In this document: one piece after another, positions 1 to 7,581 of the stretch
How the letters are laid out: each line of letters starts with the position of its first letter
How positions within the stretch are numbered: position 1 is the stretch's first letter
Assembly: GCF_033239625.1 (NCBI RefSeq)
Contig: NZ_BTCK01000005.1
Location: 62,001 to 126,000 of the forward strand
Source: Paenibacillus_T sp033239625
GTDB lineage: Bacteria; Bacillota; Bacilli; Paenibacillales; Paenibacillaceae
Length of the DNA stretch: 64,000 nucleotides
Direction: 5' to 3'
Position numbers and translations under genes: made by a program
The notes under the pieces: generated by a model
Told to the model about the DNA's origin: nothing
Databases searched by the model: none
What the model saw: only the letters and a program-made list of their open reading frames with translations

Positions 1-6
1 GAATAC

Positions 7-32
7 AAAGCTTCGGTTGAGCCGAGCTTTAT
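7..32 (+). terminator. Possible stem-loop upstream of prfA
   Basis: AAAGCT-CGG pairs with CCGAGCTTT (one bulged T, TTGA loop), just before the prfA ribosome site. Only a short TTTA follows, so it may be the terminator of the preceding gene or a leader hairpin. Confidence 0.35.
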
Positions 33-47
33 AGGGGTGAATGTACG

Positions 48-1121
48 GTGATAGACCGGTTATCTGTACTAGCCGACCGTTATGAGAAATTGAGCGAATT
101 GCTCTGCGACCCGGATGTTGCGGGAGATCCTAAGCGTCTGCGCGAATATTCCAAGGAGCAATCGGGCCTGCAGGAAGCGTATGAGGCATTTACTGAATAC
201 AAGAATGTCAGCGAACAGCTCGACGATGCCAAGGCAATGCTCGGCGAGAAGCTTGATGACGAGATGCGCGAGATGGTGAAGCTCGAGGTGGAAGAGCTGT
301 CGGAGCGCAAGGCCGAACTGGATGAGCGTATCCGTATCGTCCTGCTGCCGAAGGACCCGAACGACGAGAAGAACGTTATCGTTGAGATCCGCGGAGCGGC
401 AGGCGGCGACGAAGCGGCATTGTTCGCTTCCGACCTGTATCGGATGTATACCCGTTATGCGGATTCGCAGGGCTGGAGAACGGAAATCATGGATATGAAC
501 GAGAGCGATCTCGGCGGCTTCAAGGAAGTTGTGTTCATGATTATCGGCAAAGGCGCTTACAGCAAGCTGAAGTTCGAGAGCGGCGCACACCGCGTGCAGC
601 GCATTCCTGCTACGGAATCGGGCGGACGTATTCATACGTCGACGTCGACGGTGGCGGTGATGCCTGAAGTGGAAGAAGTCGAGATCGAAATTCATGACAA
701 AGACATTCGTGTCGATACGTTCTGCTCGAGCGGCGCTGGCGGTCAGTCCGTCAACACGACCAAATCGGCAGTTCGCGTTACGGACGTACCGACGGGCATC
801 GTCGCAACTTGCCAAGACGGCAAATCGCAGAACGAGAACAAAGCGAAGGCTCTGCAAGTGCTTCGCTCCCGTATTTATGAGATTCATCGTCAAGAAGAAG
901 AAGCGAAATACGCTGGCGAGCGTAAGAGCAAAGTGGGTACGGGCGACCGCAGCGAGCGGATTCGGACGTACAACTATCCGCAGAGCCGTGTAACGGATCA
1001 CCGGATCGGCCTCACGCTGCACCGCCTCGATTCGATCATGAACGGTGACATCGAAGAGATCGTGCAGACGCTCACGCTGACGGAACAAGCGGAGCTGCTG
1101 GAGCAAGAGAACAATCAATAA
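48..1121 (+). CDS. prfA: Peptide chain release factor 1
   Basis: RF1 recognises UAA and UAG in the ribosomal A site and triggers peptide release. The 357-residue length is normal. The codon-recognition tripeptide P187-A188-T189 (RF1 type) and the peptidyl-hydrolysis GGQ at 231-233 are present. GGQ is followed by Ser rather than the commoner His. The start is GTG at 48, preceded by AGGGGTGA at 33-40; an ATG at 41 is out of frame. prmC, which methylates the GGQ glutamine, follows 49 bases downstream, the usual pairing of substrate and modifying enzyme. Confidence 0.97.
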   Translation: MIDRLSVLADRYEKLSELLCDPDVAGDPKRLREYSKEQSGLQEAYEAFTEYKNVSEQLDDAKAMLGEKLDDEMREMVKLEVEELSERKAELDERIRIVLLPKDPNDEKNVIVEIRGAAGGDEAALFASDLYRMYTRYADSQGWRTEIMDMNESDLGGFKEVVFMIIGKGAYSKLKFESGAHRVQRIPATESGGRIHTSTSTVAVMPEVEEVEIEIHDKDIRVDTFCSSGAGGQSVNTTKSAVRVTDVPTGIVATCQDGKSQNENKAKALQVLRSRIYEIHRQEEEAKYAGERKSKVGTGDRSERIRTYNYPQSRVTDHRIGLTLHRLDSIMNGDIEEIVQTLTLTEQAELLEQENNQ

Positions 1122-1170
1122 TAAGGCCGCGGGTCCTGAAGACCTGCAGCTTAAGGGGCGAATTTGACCG

Positions 1171-2220
1171 ATGGTGCAATCGGAGGTTACGTTTCGGCCC
1201 GGCATGACAATCGGAGAAGCCTGCTTGCAGGCTTCTTCTTTGCTTGCGGGGCTCGGAATCGGCGAACCGCGATCGAACGCTAACTTGCTGATCTGTCACG
1301 TGCTCGGCTTCACGAAGGCAGAGCTGCTGCGTGACTGGCATGAGCCGATGCCGGAGCAGCTGTTCGAAACTTGGGCAACGTTAATCGCGCGTAAGGCGGC
1401 TGGCGAGCCAGTCCAGTATTTGATCGGCGAAGGATGGTTCTATGGGCGGCCGTTCACGGTAACGCCTGCCGTCCTCATCCCTCGGCCGGAGACGGAGCTG
1501 CTCGTTGAGGCGGTGCTGGAGGAGGCGGACAAGCTGTGGCCGCAGACGGGAGAGAAGGCGAAGGTGCCGACCGTCGTTGATGTAGGCGTGGGCAGCGGGG
1601 CTATTGCCGTGACGCTGTCGGCTGAACGCCCGGGCTGGCGGTTATTCGCGTCCGACCTGTCGCCGGACGCCCTTGCAGTCGCGAGAGGCAATGCCGCGAG
1701 GCTTGAAGCGGCGGAGCGCATTACGTTCGTGCAGGGCGACCTGCTGCTGCCGTTCGCTGTTGGGGGTAATTCGGGAGAGGATCAGAGTGGCTTCGCATCT
1801 GAGCAGGATACAGTTGAAGGAGCGGGCGACGCGGTTGGAGTGAGTAACGTTATAAGCAGCTCCAATGCTGAGCGTGCTGCCGAATCCGTGGCAGGACTGC
1901 ACATCGACGTGCTCGTCTCCAATCCGCCGTACATACCGGCGGCGGACATCCCCGGCCTTCAGCCGGAGGTGCGCGACTATGAGCCGCGCCTCGCGCTCGT
2001 CGGCGGCGGCGACGATGGCCTTGAGCCGTATCGGCGCATGGCCGTTCAGCTGCCGCAGCTCGCGCAGCTGCCTCGCATCGTCGGCTTCGAGCTCGGCATC
2101 GGCCAAGCGCAGGACGTAGCCGATCTGCTCCGCGCGATCGGCCACTGGGACGATATTCGCATCATCACCGACTACGGAGGCATCGATCGGCATGTGCTGG
2201 CGATCCGCAGCGGGGAGTAA
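1171..2220 (+). CDS. prmC: Release factor glutamine methyltransferase
   Basis: N5-glutamine S-adenosylmethionine-dependent methyltransferase that modifies the GGQ glutamine of release factors. It has an N-terminal helical domain, a Rossmann SAM motif (VDVGVGSGAIAV, near residue 131) and the catalytic NPPY at 251-254. At 349 residues it is longer than the usual 280-290. The excess is a Ser/Gly/Glu-rich insertion of about 45 residues (roughly 192-237) between the SAM-binding core and NPPY. The ATG at 1171 follows AAGGGGCG. It is probably cotranscribed with prfA; a terminator follows at 2234. Confidence 0.94.
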   Translation: MVQSEVTFRPGMTIGEACLQASSLLAGLGIGEPRSNANLLICHVLGFTKAELLRDWHEPMPEQLFETWATLIARKAAGEPVQYLIGEGWFYGRPFTVTPAVLIPRPETELLVEAVLEEADKLWPQTGEKAKVPTVVDVGVGSGAIAVTLSAERPGWRLFASDLSPDALAVARGNAARLEAAERITFVQGDLLLPFAVGGNSGEDQSGFASEQDTVEGAGDAVGVSNVISSSNAERAAESVAGLHIDVLVSNPPYIPAADIPGLQPEVRDYEPRLALVGGGDDGLEPYRRMAVQLPQLAQLPRIVGFELGIGQAQDVADLLRAIGHWDDIRIITDYGGIDRHVLAIRSGE

Positions 2221-2233
2221 GCTTGTTATTGGA

Positions 2234-2265
2234 GGATAGAGGTGAGTATTCGCCTCTATCCTTTT
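2234..2265 (+). terminator. Intrinsic terminator after prmC
   Basis: Perfect 9-bp stem GGATAGAGG / CCTCTATCC (2234-2242 and 2253-2261) followed by TTTT. The remaining bases up to the spoIIR promoter (2266-2447) show no gene. Confidence 0.8.
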
Positions 2266-2447
2266 GCTATGATAGAAGCCCAATATTAAAGTTCTGCACT
2301 CCCCTTCACCCCTTATGGAGCACTCCTAAAAACCTCAAGCACCGTATCCATCCCGGCAATTTACTCAACCAATCAACCAACTGCTACCCCATCTAGCCCA
2401 CTCCTTAAAATGAAAACGCAGGCTTTCTATTTTCATTTCTCTGCTAG

Positions 2448-2476
2448 GTTTATAGAGTCCCTCTCTCGGACATAAT
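2448..2476 (+). promoter_or_regulatory. Sigma-F promoter of spoIIR
   Basis: The -35 GTTTA (2448-2452) and -10 GGACATAAT (2468-2476), 15 bases apart, match the forespore sigma-F consensus GYWTA / GGNNANANT at every defined base. spoIIR is a known sigma-F gene in Bacillus subtilis. The predicted transcript start lies about 60 bases before the gene. Confidence 0.85.
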
Positions 2477-2542
2477 GTCGGATAGATACGTTCCGGAACG
2501 CAAGCTGAAGCGCCGACGGGTGCCTGAGAGGGGCTTGTGCAT

Positions 2543-3409
2543 ATGATCCGCCATCATTCCTATTATTCGGTTGATAGTAACGACAATTCCGTTTCTTCTT
2601 CTTCTTCTAAAATCGCACAACCGCGGCGCCGCCGCTTTGCATATCGTCCGATGTACGGTTACTTGATTCTTGCCGTGTTCGTCATTCTTATGAGCTGGGA
2701 GCAGGTGCGCACAGACGCTTCTGCCATTGACGGAGCGATTCCCGAGCAGTCGATTCGGCTTCGCATTCTGGCGAACTCCGATGCGCCGGCTGACCAAGCC
2801 GTGAAACGCCACGTACGTGATGCGGTTGTAGCCGCGATGAACAATTGGGCAGGCGGTCCTGCAACGATTGAACAAGCACGCGAGACGATCCGCACCCATA
2901 TGGGCGAGATCGAGGCAATCATCGCTCATGAGCTGGAGATCCGTGGTTTCGACTATGGCTACAAGGCAGAGCTTGCAGTCGTCCCATTCCCGACGAAGAT
3001 GTACGGCAGCCGCGTATACCCAGCCGGCGACTACGAAGCGCTACGCATTACGCTTGGCAATGGCGCAGGTCAGAACTGGTGGTGCGTCCTGTTCCCGCCG
3101 CTCTGTTTCGTGGATGCGGCTTCCGGCGAAGCTGAGCCAGCACAAGCAGAGCCGAGCGTCGAGCAGGCAGACAGCAAAACAACGAAGGCTGAAGGAAAGT
3201 CCGACGTTCAAGAAAAGGCAGATGCGAAACCAGCGAAAGCCGACGCGAAAGAAGTTCATGTGAAGAACGCGAAAACAGACGACAAGCAAGCGAAGCAAGC
3301 ATCTAGCGACAATGACAACCAACCATCCGGTGAAGCGCCGGAAGCGAAGTTTTTCCTGATCGAACTGATTGAAGCCATCATTCAATTTTTTAAGAATTTA
3401 TTCTCGTAA
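2543..3409 (+). CDS. spoIIR: Stage II sporulation protein R
   Basis: SpoIIR is made in the forespore under sigma-F, is exported to the intermembrane space and triggers SpoIIGA to process pro-sigma-E in the mother cell. One N-terminal membrane/signal segment (about residues 37-52) precedes the family signature LRILANSDAPADQAVKRHVR and the C-terminal core motif QNWWCVLFPPLCFVD. After it comes a Lys/Ala/Asp-rich tail of some 70 residues ending in a hydrophobic amphipathic stretch (FFLIELIEAIIQFFKN). The ATG at 2543 has GAGAGGGG nine bases upstream; GTG at 2537 is an alternative. Confidence 0.95.
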   Translation: MIRHHSYYSVDSNDNSVSSSSSKIAQPRRRRFAYRPMYGYLILAVFVILMSWEQVRTDASAIDGAIPEQSIRLRILANSDAPADQAVKRHVRDAVVAAMNNWAGGPATIEQARETIRTHMGEIEAIIAHELEIRGFDYGYKAELAVVPFPTKMYGSRVYPAGDYEALRITLGNGAGQNWWCVLFPPLCFVDAASGEAEPAQAEPSVEQADSKTTKAEGKSDVQEKADAKPAKADAKEVHVKNAKTDDKQAKQASSDNDNQPSGEAPEAKFFLIELIEAIIQFFKNLFS

Positions 3410-3445
3410 TATCCGAACGTTCAGCAATCCCGTCAACCAACCCCG

Positions 3446-3472
3446 GCCGGTCTGCCTAAGCAGCCGGCTTTC
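3446..3472 (+). terminator. Weak hairpin after spoIIR
   Basis: GCCGG...TGC pairs with GCA...CCGGC (3446-3468) and is followed by TTTC only. It may be a weak terminator. A TATAAT sits a few bases downstream, near 3481, and could serve ywlC, but no good -35 is visible. Confidence 0.35.
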
Positions 3473-3529
3473 ATTGTGCTATAATACAACTACAACATTA
3501 GTCGATTATTCGAGATACGAGGAATCAGA

Positions 3530-4648
3530 ATGATTACGAAAACATCTACATGGCAGGTGCTCCCGGGTGCGGACGACCGTGCTTCGCAAGAGGCGATTGC
3601 CGAGGCTGCGCAGCTGCTGAGCGGCGGCGGCGTAGTCGCTTTTCCGACGGAGACGGTATACGGCCTTGGTGCGGATGCCCGCCAGACGAGTGCGGTAGAA
3701 CAGGTTTTTGCGGCAAAAGGGCGTCCCTCCGACAATCCGCTCATCGTCCACATCGCGGACGAATCGCAGCTGGAGGGGCTGGTGCAGCCGGTAGGCGATA
3801 CGGAGCGCGCGTTGATGCGACGTTTCTGGCCGGGGCCGCTTACGATCGTTATGCCAGCTGTTCCAGGCGCGGTATCCCCGCGCGTCACAGCTGGACTCGA
3901 CACCGTCGCGGTGCGCATGCCGCAGCATGATATCGCGCTGCGGTTGATCGCGGCAGCGAACTGTCCAGTCGCTGCGCCCAGCGCGAACCGGTCGGGCCGA
4001 CCGAGCCCGACGCTCGCGGACCATGTCCGCGAGGATCTGGACGGCCGGATCGACGGGCTCGTCGATGGCGGCCCGACGGGCGTAGGCCTGGAGTCGACCG
4101 TCGTCATGACGGAGGCTCCTGGCGTCGTACGCATTTTGCGCCCAGGCGGCATTACAGCAGAGCAGCTGCAAGAGGTTGTGCCGACCGTGCTGTTGGATGA
4201 GACACTGGCGGGACTAGGCAACGTCCAAGCTGTCGAAGCTGTTGCCCAAGCTGCAGCGCCTGATCAATCCCAATCAGCGCCGCGCTCGCCTGGCATGAAG
4301 TACGCGCACTACGCGCCGCGCGGCACTATGCTGCTGGTCAGCGGCGAGGCGGATGCGGTACTCGATTATATTCAGCGCGAGGTAGATGCAGCGTCCGCGA
4401 GAGGTGAAGTCACGGGCGTACTTACGTACGAGGAGCACCAGAACTCTTTTGCAGCGGATGAGGTTGTCGTCTGCGGCAGTCTTGAGAAGCTGGAGACGGC
4501 TGCTCAAGGGTTGTATGCAGCGCTGCGCGAATTTGACGTAAGGGGCGTGGAACGCATCTGGGCAGAAGCGTGCCCAAGCGATGGCATCGGGCTTGCGCTT
4601 ATGAATCGAATGGCCAAAGCGGCTGCAAACCAGATCGTTTACGTTTGA
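3530..4648 (+). CDS. ywlC: L-threonylcarbamoyladenylate synthase (Sua5/YwlC)
   Basis: Makes threonylcarbamoyl-AMP from Thr, bicarbonate and ATP, the first step of tRNA t6A37 synthesis. The N-terminal YrdC domain shows VVAFPTETVYGLGADA, KGRPSDNPLIVH and the C-proximal APSANRSGRPSPT signature. A linker and the C-terminal Sua5 domain (about residues 255-370, starting SPGMKYAHYAP) make this the long Sua5 form; 372 residues is close to the family norm. The ATG at 3530 has a weak upstream GAGGAATC. Position after spoIIR matches Bacillales synteny. Confidence 0.95.
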   Translation: MITKTSTWQVLPGADDRASQEAIAEAAQLLSGGGVVAFPTETVYGLGADARQTSAVEQVFAAKGRPSDNPLIVHIADESQLEGLVQPVGDTERALMRRFWPGPLTIVMPAVPGAVSPRVTAGLDTVAVRMPQHDIALRLIAAANCPVAAPSANRSGRPSPTLADHVREDLDGRIDGLVDGGPTGVGLESTVVMTEAPGVVRILRPGGITAEQLQEVVPTVLLDETLAGLGNVQAVEAVAQAAAPDQSQSAPRSPGMKYAHYAPRGTMLLVSGEADAVLDYIQREVDAASARGEVTGVLTYEEHQNSFAADEVVVCGSLEKLETAAQGLYAALREFDVRGVERIWAEACPSDGIGLALMNRMAKAAANQIVYV

Positions 4649-4750
4649 CAACTTTAACCGAATAATGATTAATGATCACGCAATGTGAACATGAACACCC
4701 GCTCGTCCGCATAAAGTGTACAAGAATGCGGCTTGCGGGGAGAGATGAAT

Positions 4751-5320
4751 GTGCATTTGGAAGCGGGTATGGGTGCTGGCCAGCTGTTAACGCTGCTTAT
4801 TATGGCGATTGCGCTGGGAATGGACGCTTTTTCGCTTGGCGTCGGCATCGGGATGAGAGGAATACGGCTGCGTCGCATTGCCGTACTAAGCACCATTATT
4901 GCGTTGTTTCATATGCTGATGCCATTGCTGGGAATGTTCGCGGGACAGTATGTAAGCGGGCTGCTCGGCGATGTGGCGACGCATGCGGCAGGTGTTCTTC
5001 TTCTGCTGCTAGGCGGGCATATGGTGTACAACTCATTCAAGGGCGGGAGCGGCAGTGCGTCGTCAATCAACCACAGCTCGTTCTGGGGAATGTTGATATT
5101 CGCCTTCAGCGTCAGCATTGACTCGTTCTCGGTAGGCGTCTCGCTTGGCATGTTCGCGCTGGATGTTATGCTTACGGTGCTCATGTTCGGCCTTGCAGGC
5201 GGCATCATGTCGGTGCTCGGTCTGCTGCTAGGACGCAGCGCCAGCCGGACGCTTGGCGATTATGGCGAGGCATGCGGCGGCGTCATCCTGCTCACATTCG
5301 GTCTATTGTTCGTGTTCTAA
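4751..5320 (+). CDS. mntP: Putative manganese efflux pump MntP
   Basis: Small polytopic membrane protein (about six helices) of the MntP/YebN family, which exports Mn2+. It shows the two DUF204 half-repeats with acidic motifs: ALGMDAFSLGVGIGM in the first and FSVSIDSFSVGVSLGM in the second. The likely start is GTG at 4751, seven bases after GGGGAGA; ATG at 4745 is in frame but too close to that site, and TTG 4733 lies upstream of it. The gene sits between ywlC and ywlE as in Bacillus (ywlD). Confidence 0.92.
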   Translation: MHLEAGMGAGQLLTLLIMAIALGMDAFSLGVGIGMRGIRLRRIAVLSTIIALFHMLMPLLGMFAGQYVSGLLGDVATHAAGVLLLLLGGHMVYNSFKGGSGSASSINHSSFWGMLIFAFSVSIDSFSVGVSLGMFALDVMLTVLMFGLAGGIMSVLGLLLGRSASRTLGDYGEACGGVILLTFGLLFVF

Positions 5321-5342
5321 ATGGAAGGGAGCATGACTTGCC

Positions 5343-5927
5343 TTGAAACGGATATTGTTCGTATGCACCGGCAACACTTGCCGGTCGCCGATGGCGGAAG
5401 CTATTATGCGCGACAGAGCGGCGCGGCGCTCGCTGGACATTGAGGTCCGCTCGGCAGGCGTCTCGACCGTGGATGGGATGGCTGTGTCAGCGAATGCGGC
5501 TGAGACGCTCAGGCGCAAGCAGATTGCCCATAACGGCACTAGCCGGGCTATCGCTGAGTCTGCGGTGCAGTGGGCGGACTTGATTCTTACGATGACCGCC
5601 TCGCACAAACGCAGCTTGATCGGACGTTTCCCTAGCGCGATGGAGAAGACGCATACGCTGCTCGAATACGCAGTGCTGGACGAGCAGATGGCGTCGGATT
5701 TGGCTGAGCTGGAACGATTATATACGGAATGGCAGATGAAGCAGGCGCTTGGGCAGACAGGGACGGATGAGGACCGGGCTCGAATGCTGGAGCTGGAGCG
5801 CAGAATACCGAGCTTCGACATCGAGGATCCGTTTGGAGGGCCGCTGCATGTCTATGAGAGCGCCGCGGCACAGATCGAGGCTGCAGTGGAGAAGCTGCTC
5901 GATAAGTTTACGGCGGACGGTCGATGA
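5343..5927 (+). CDS. ywlE: Protein-arginine phosphatase (YwlE type)
   Basis: Low-molecular-weight phosphatase fold with the P-loop C8-T-G-N-T-C-R14 and the general-acid loop D162-PFGG. The Thr at position 12, inside the P-loop, is the residue that in Bacillus YwlE gives phosphoarginine rather than phosphotyrosine specificity, so it probably reverses McsB arginine phosphorylation. It is longer than YwlE (194 against about 150), with an acidic helical insertion around 100-150. The start is TTG at 5343, after GGAAGGGAG; spacing is a little long. Confidence 0.9.
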   Translation: MKRILFVCTGNTCRSPMAEAIMRDRAARRSLDIEVRSAGVSTVDGMAVSANAAETLRRKQIAHNGTSRAIAESAVQWADLILTMTASHKRSLIGRFPSAMEKTHTLLEYAVLDEQMASDLAELERLYTEWQMKQALGQTGTDEDRARMLELERRIPSFDIEDPFGGPLHVYESAAAQIEAAVEKLLDKFTADGR

Positions 5928-5982
5928 TAACGCTGCCGCCCGAGAAGATGCGCAGTTGTGCTGATTAATGGGCGGTAGAGGA

Positions 5983-6011
5983 TTGATTTTGACCGCTGAA
6001 TCGGGTATGAT
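5983..6011 (+). promoter_or_regulatory. Sigma-A promoter of the ZTP-riboswitch transcript
   Basis: TTGATT (5983-5988), 17-base spacer, TATGAT (6006-6011). Transcription would begin about 6018, just before the riboswitch aptamer. Confidence 0.7.
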
Positions 6012-6030
6012 GAAATCAAATTTAACGGTT

Positions 6031-6100
6031 TCCGATGTAACTGGCGACGAAGTGGGATACCACGGTGGAGCATCGGAATATACGGCCGGTCGCCTGGGCA
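6031..6100 (+). ncRNA. ZTP (pfl) riboswitch aptamer
   Basis: The RNA senses ZTP/ZMP, the signal of 10-formyl-tetrahydrofolate shortage. Stem P1 CCGATG (6032-6037) pairs with CATCGG (6071-6076). The conserved ACTGGCG follows P1, then a GTGG/CCAC hairpin and GGTGGAGC. The second half carries GGCCGGT and the signature CGCCTGGGCA (6091-6100), where GGCG (6042-6045) can form the pseudoknot with CGCC. The terminator begins at the next base, as in an ON switch. The downstream genes include glyA, a one-carbon enzyme often controlled by this class. Confidence 0.88.
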
Positions 6101-6137
6101 AAGAGCATCGCGTGATGAGCGCGTTATGCTCTTTTTT
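6101..6137 (+). terminator. Riboswitch-controlled intrinsic terminator
   Basis: AAGAGCATCGCG (6101-6112) pairs with CGCG-TT-ATGCTCTT (6120-6133), followed by a T-run. It starts directly after the CGCCTGGGCA element, so ligand-stabilised aptamer folding could compete with it. Confidence 0.85.
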
Positions 6138-6245
6138 GCTTTTTAGCAGCGTAATTGGAATGTCGATAGGTGTCGTGTAATGCAGGCAAATTAGGTATAA
6201 TAAATGCGGACTGGTTTTCTGTAAATAGACTTATGAACGCGTATA

Positions 6246-6350
6246 TCCCGCCGGATGACGGCGAGGCTATCGCAAAACCAAAGCGTATGCTTTCGAAGCA
6301 GCATTTGCTGCACATTCCGCCGAATGGCGGCGGAGGCTATCGCAAAACCT
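6246..6350 (+). repeat. Chain of small hairpins with a direct repeat in the rpiB leader
   Basis: A segment of the form CCGCCG-n-CGGCG-GAGGCTATCGCAAAACC occurs twice (about 6247-6279 and 6316-6349). Four tight hairpins follow one another: CGCCG/CGGCG, AAAGC/GCTTT, GCAGCA/TGCTGC and CCGCC/GGCGG, with loops of two to five bases. The second copy runs into the rpiB ribosome site. A TATAAT at 6196-6201 lies upstream without a clear -35. It looks like a dispersed intergenic repeat, or a translational control element; function unknown. Confidence 0.6.
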
Positions 6351-6369
6351 TAAGGAGGATTCCACCACC

Positions 6370-6828
6370 ATGAAAATTTCGATTGGGGCCGACCACGGCG
6401 GTTACCGCTTGAAAGACATTTTGGTTCCGTTCATCGAATCGCTCGGCCACGAAGTAACGGACGTCGGCTGCAGCTGCGACCAATCGGTCGACTACCCGGA
6501 CTATGCGCTTCCAGTATGCGAAGCGGTAGCAAGCGGCCAAGCCGACCGCGGCATTCTCATCTGCGGCACTGGCATCGGCATGTCGATCGCAGCGAACAAG
6601 GTTCGCGGCATCCGCTGCGCGCTCGTGCACGATATGTTCTCGGCGCAAGCGACGCGCGATCACAACGATACGAACGTGCTGGCAATGGGCGAGCGCGTAG
6701 TCGGTCCTGGCGTAGCGCAGGAGATTATCCGCATCTGGCTCGAAACGCCGTTCTCCAATGGCGAGCGCCATGTTGGCCGCATCAGTAAAGTGAATGAGAT
6801 CGAAGCAAAATACGCAGCGAAAGCTTAA
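6370..6828 (+). CDS. rpiB: Ribose 5-phosphate isomerase B
   Basis: Interconverts ribose 5-phosphate and ribulose 5-phosphate in the pentose phosphate pathway. It has the RpiB/LacAB fold with the N-terminal phosphate-binding IGADHGGYRLK, the catalytic Cys65 in LICGTGIGMSIAANK and DHNDTNVLAMGERV. The 152-residue length is normal. AAGGAGG lies a few bases before the ATG. It heads rpiB-ywlG-glyA behind the ZTP riboswitch; supplying ribose phosphate fits a purine/one-carbon regulon. Confidence 0.95.
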   Translation: MKISIGADHGGYRLKDILVPFIESLGHEVTDVGCSCDQSVDYPDYALPVCEAVASGQADRGILICGTGIGMSIAANKVRGIRCALVHDMFSAQATRDHNDTNVLAMGERVVGPGVAQEIIRIWLETPFSNGERHVGRISKVNEIEAKYAAKA

Positions 6829-6855
6829 AACAGCATTCGCACGGGAGGCATAACG

Positions 6856-7473
6856 ATGAGCGAAGTCGATGGTGTATTTGACAGCCGGCAGGCATCTGTC
6901 GTTGAGCAGGCGGTGCAGACCATTGTCAGCGAGCTGGTGACAGCAGGCGGCATCAAGCATGGCCAGCTTGTCGTCATCGGGTGCAGCACGAGCGAAGTGC
7001 TGGGCAAGCGCATCGGCACGTCGGGCACGACCGACGCTGCGGCAGCGATATTCGCTGGCGTGGAGGCGGTCCGTCGGCAGGTCGGATTTTATCCCGTGTA
7101 TCAATGCTGTGAACATCTGAACCGCGCGCTCGTCTTGGATCGTGCTGCGGCGGAGCGCTTCGGGTTGGATGAAGTCGCTGCTGTGCCGGTGCCGAAGGCG
7201 GGCGGTTCGATGGCGGCTTATGCGTATCGTCATTTGAACGATGCCGTATTAGTGGAGTCGGTTCGTGCCCATGCGGGCGTCGATATCGGCGACACGTTCA
7301 TCGGGATGCATCTGCGTCCGGTGGCAGTTCCGGTTAGACCGACGATTCGCTCGATCGGACAGGCGAATGTGACAATGGCCTACAGCCGGCCGAAGCTGAT
7401 TGGCGGTGCGCGGGCTGTTTATGCGTTGGATGATCAGGCCGAGCCGGAGCGTCCGGGCGGCACCTGCGAGTAA
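6856..7473 (+). CDS. ywlG: UPF0340 family protein YwlG
   Basis: Member of the TIGR01440/UPF0340 family, conserved in Bacillales between rpiB and glyA, of unknown biochemical function. Visible conserved stretches are the N-terminal GQLVVIGCSTSEVLGKRIGT, YQCCEHLNRALV with paired cysteines, and VPVRPTIRSIGQANVTMAYSRPKLIGG near the C-terminus. At 205 residues it is slightly longer than the typical 180-190, because of the C-terminal tail. GGGAGGC precedes the ATG, 27 bases after rpiB, so it is cotranscribed. Confidence 0.92.
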   Translation: MSEVDGVFDSRQASVVEQAVQTIVSELVTAGGIKHGQLVVIGCSTSEVLGKRIGTSGTTDAAAAIFAGVEAVRRQVGFYPVYQCCEHLNRALVLDRAAAERFGLDEVAAVPVPKAGGSMAAYAYRHLNDAVLVESVRAHAGVDIGDTFIGMHLRPVAVPVRPTIRSIGQANVTMAYSRPKLIGGARAVYALDDQAEPERPGGTCE

Positions 7474-7581
7474 CCTTGCACAATGCGAGCAACTCCTGCA
7501 ACTCCAACAATTGCGTTCAACCATGCGGGCAACCGCTTGTGAATATAGCAGTACCAATATGCTGAAGGAGGATTTTATCCT

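Noticed and set aside
69..1205. Long open frame on the minus strand over prfA
   Set aside because: Entirely antisense to prfA, no ribosome site or family features; high-GC codon shadow.
5968..6180. Short plus-strand open frame overlapping the riboswitch
   Set aside because: It reads through the ZTP aptamer and terminator; no homology, and the RNA structure explains the sequence.
6170..6373. Open frame giving YIPPDDGEAIAKP and IPPNGGGGYRK
   Set aside because: Peptide is the translation of the hairpin repeat and ends inside rpiB; no ribosome site.
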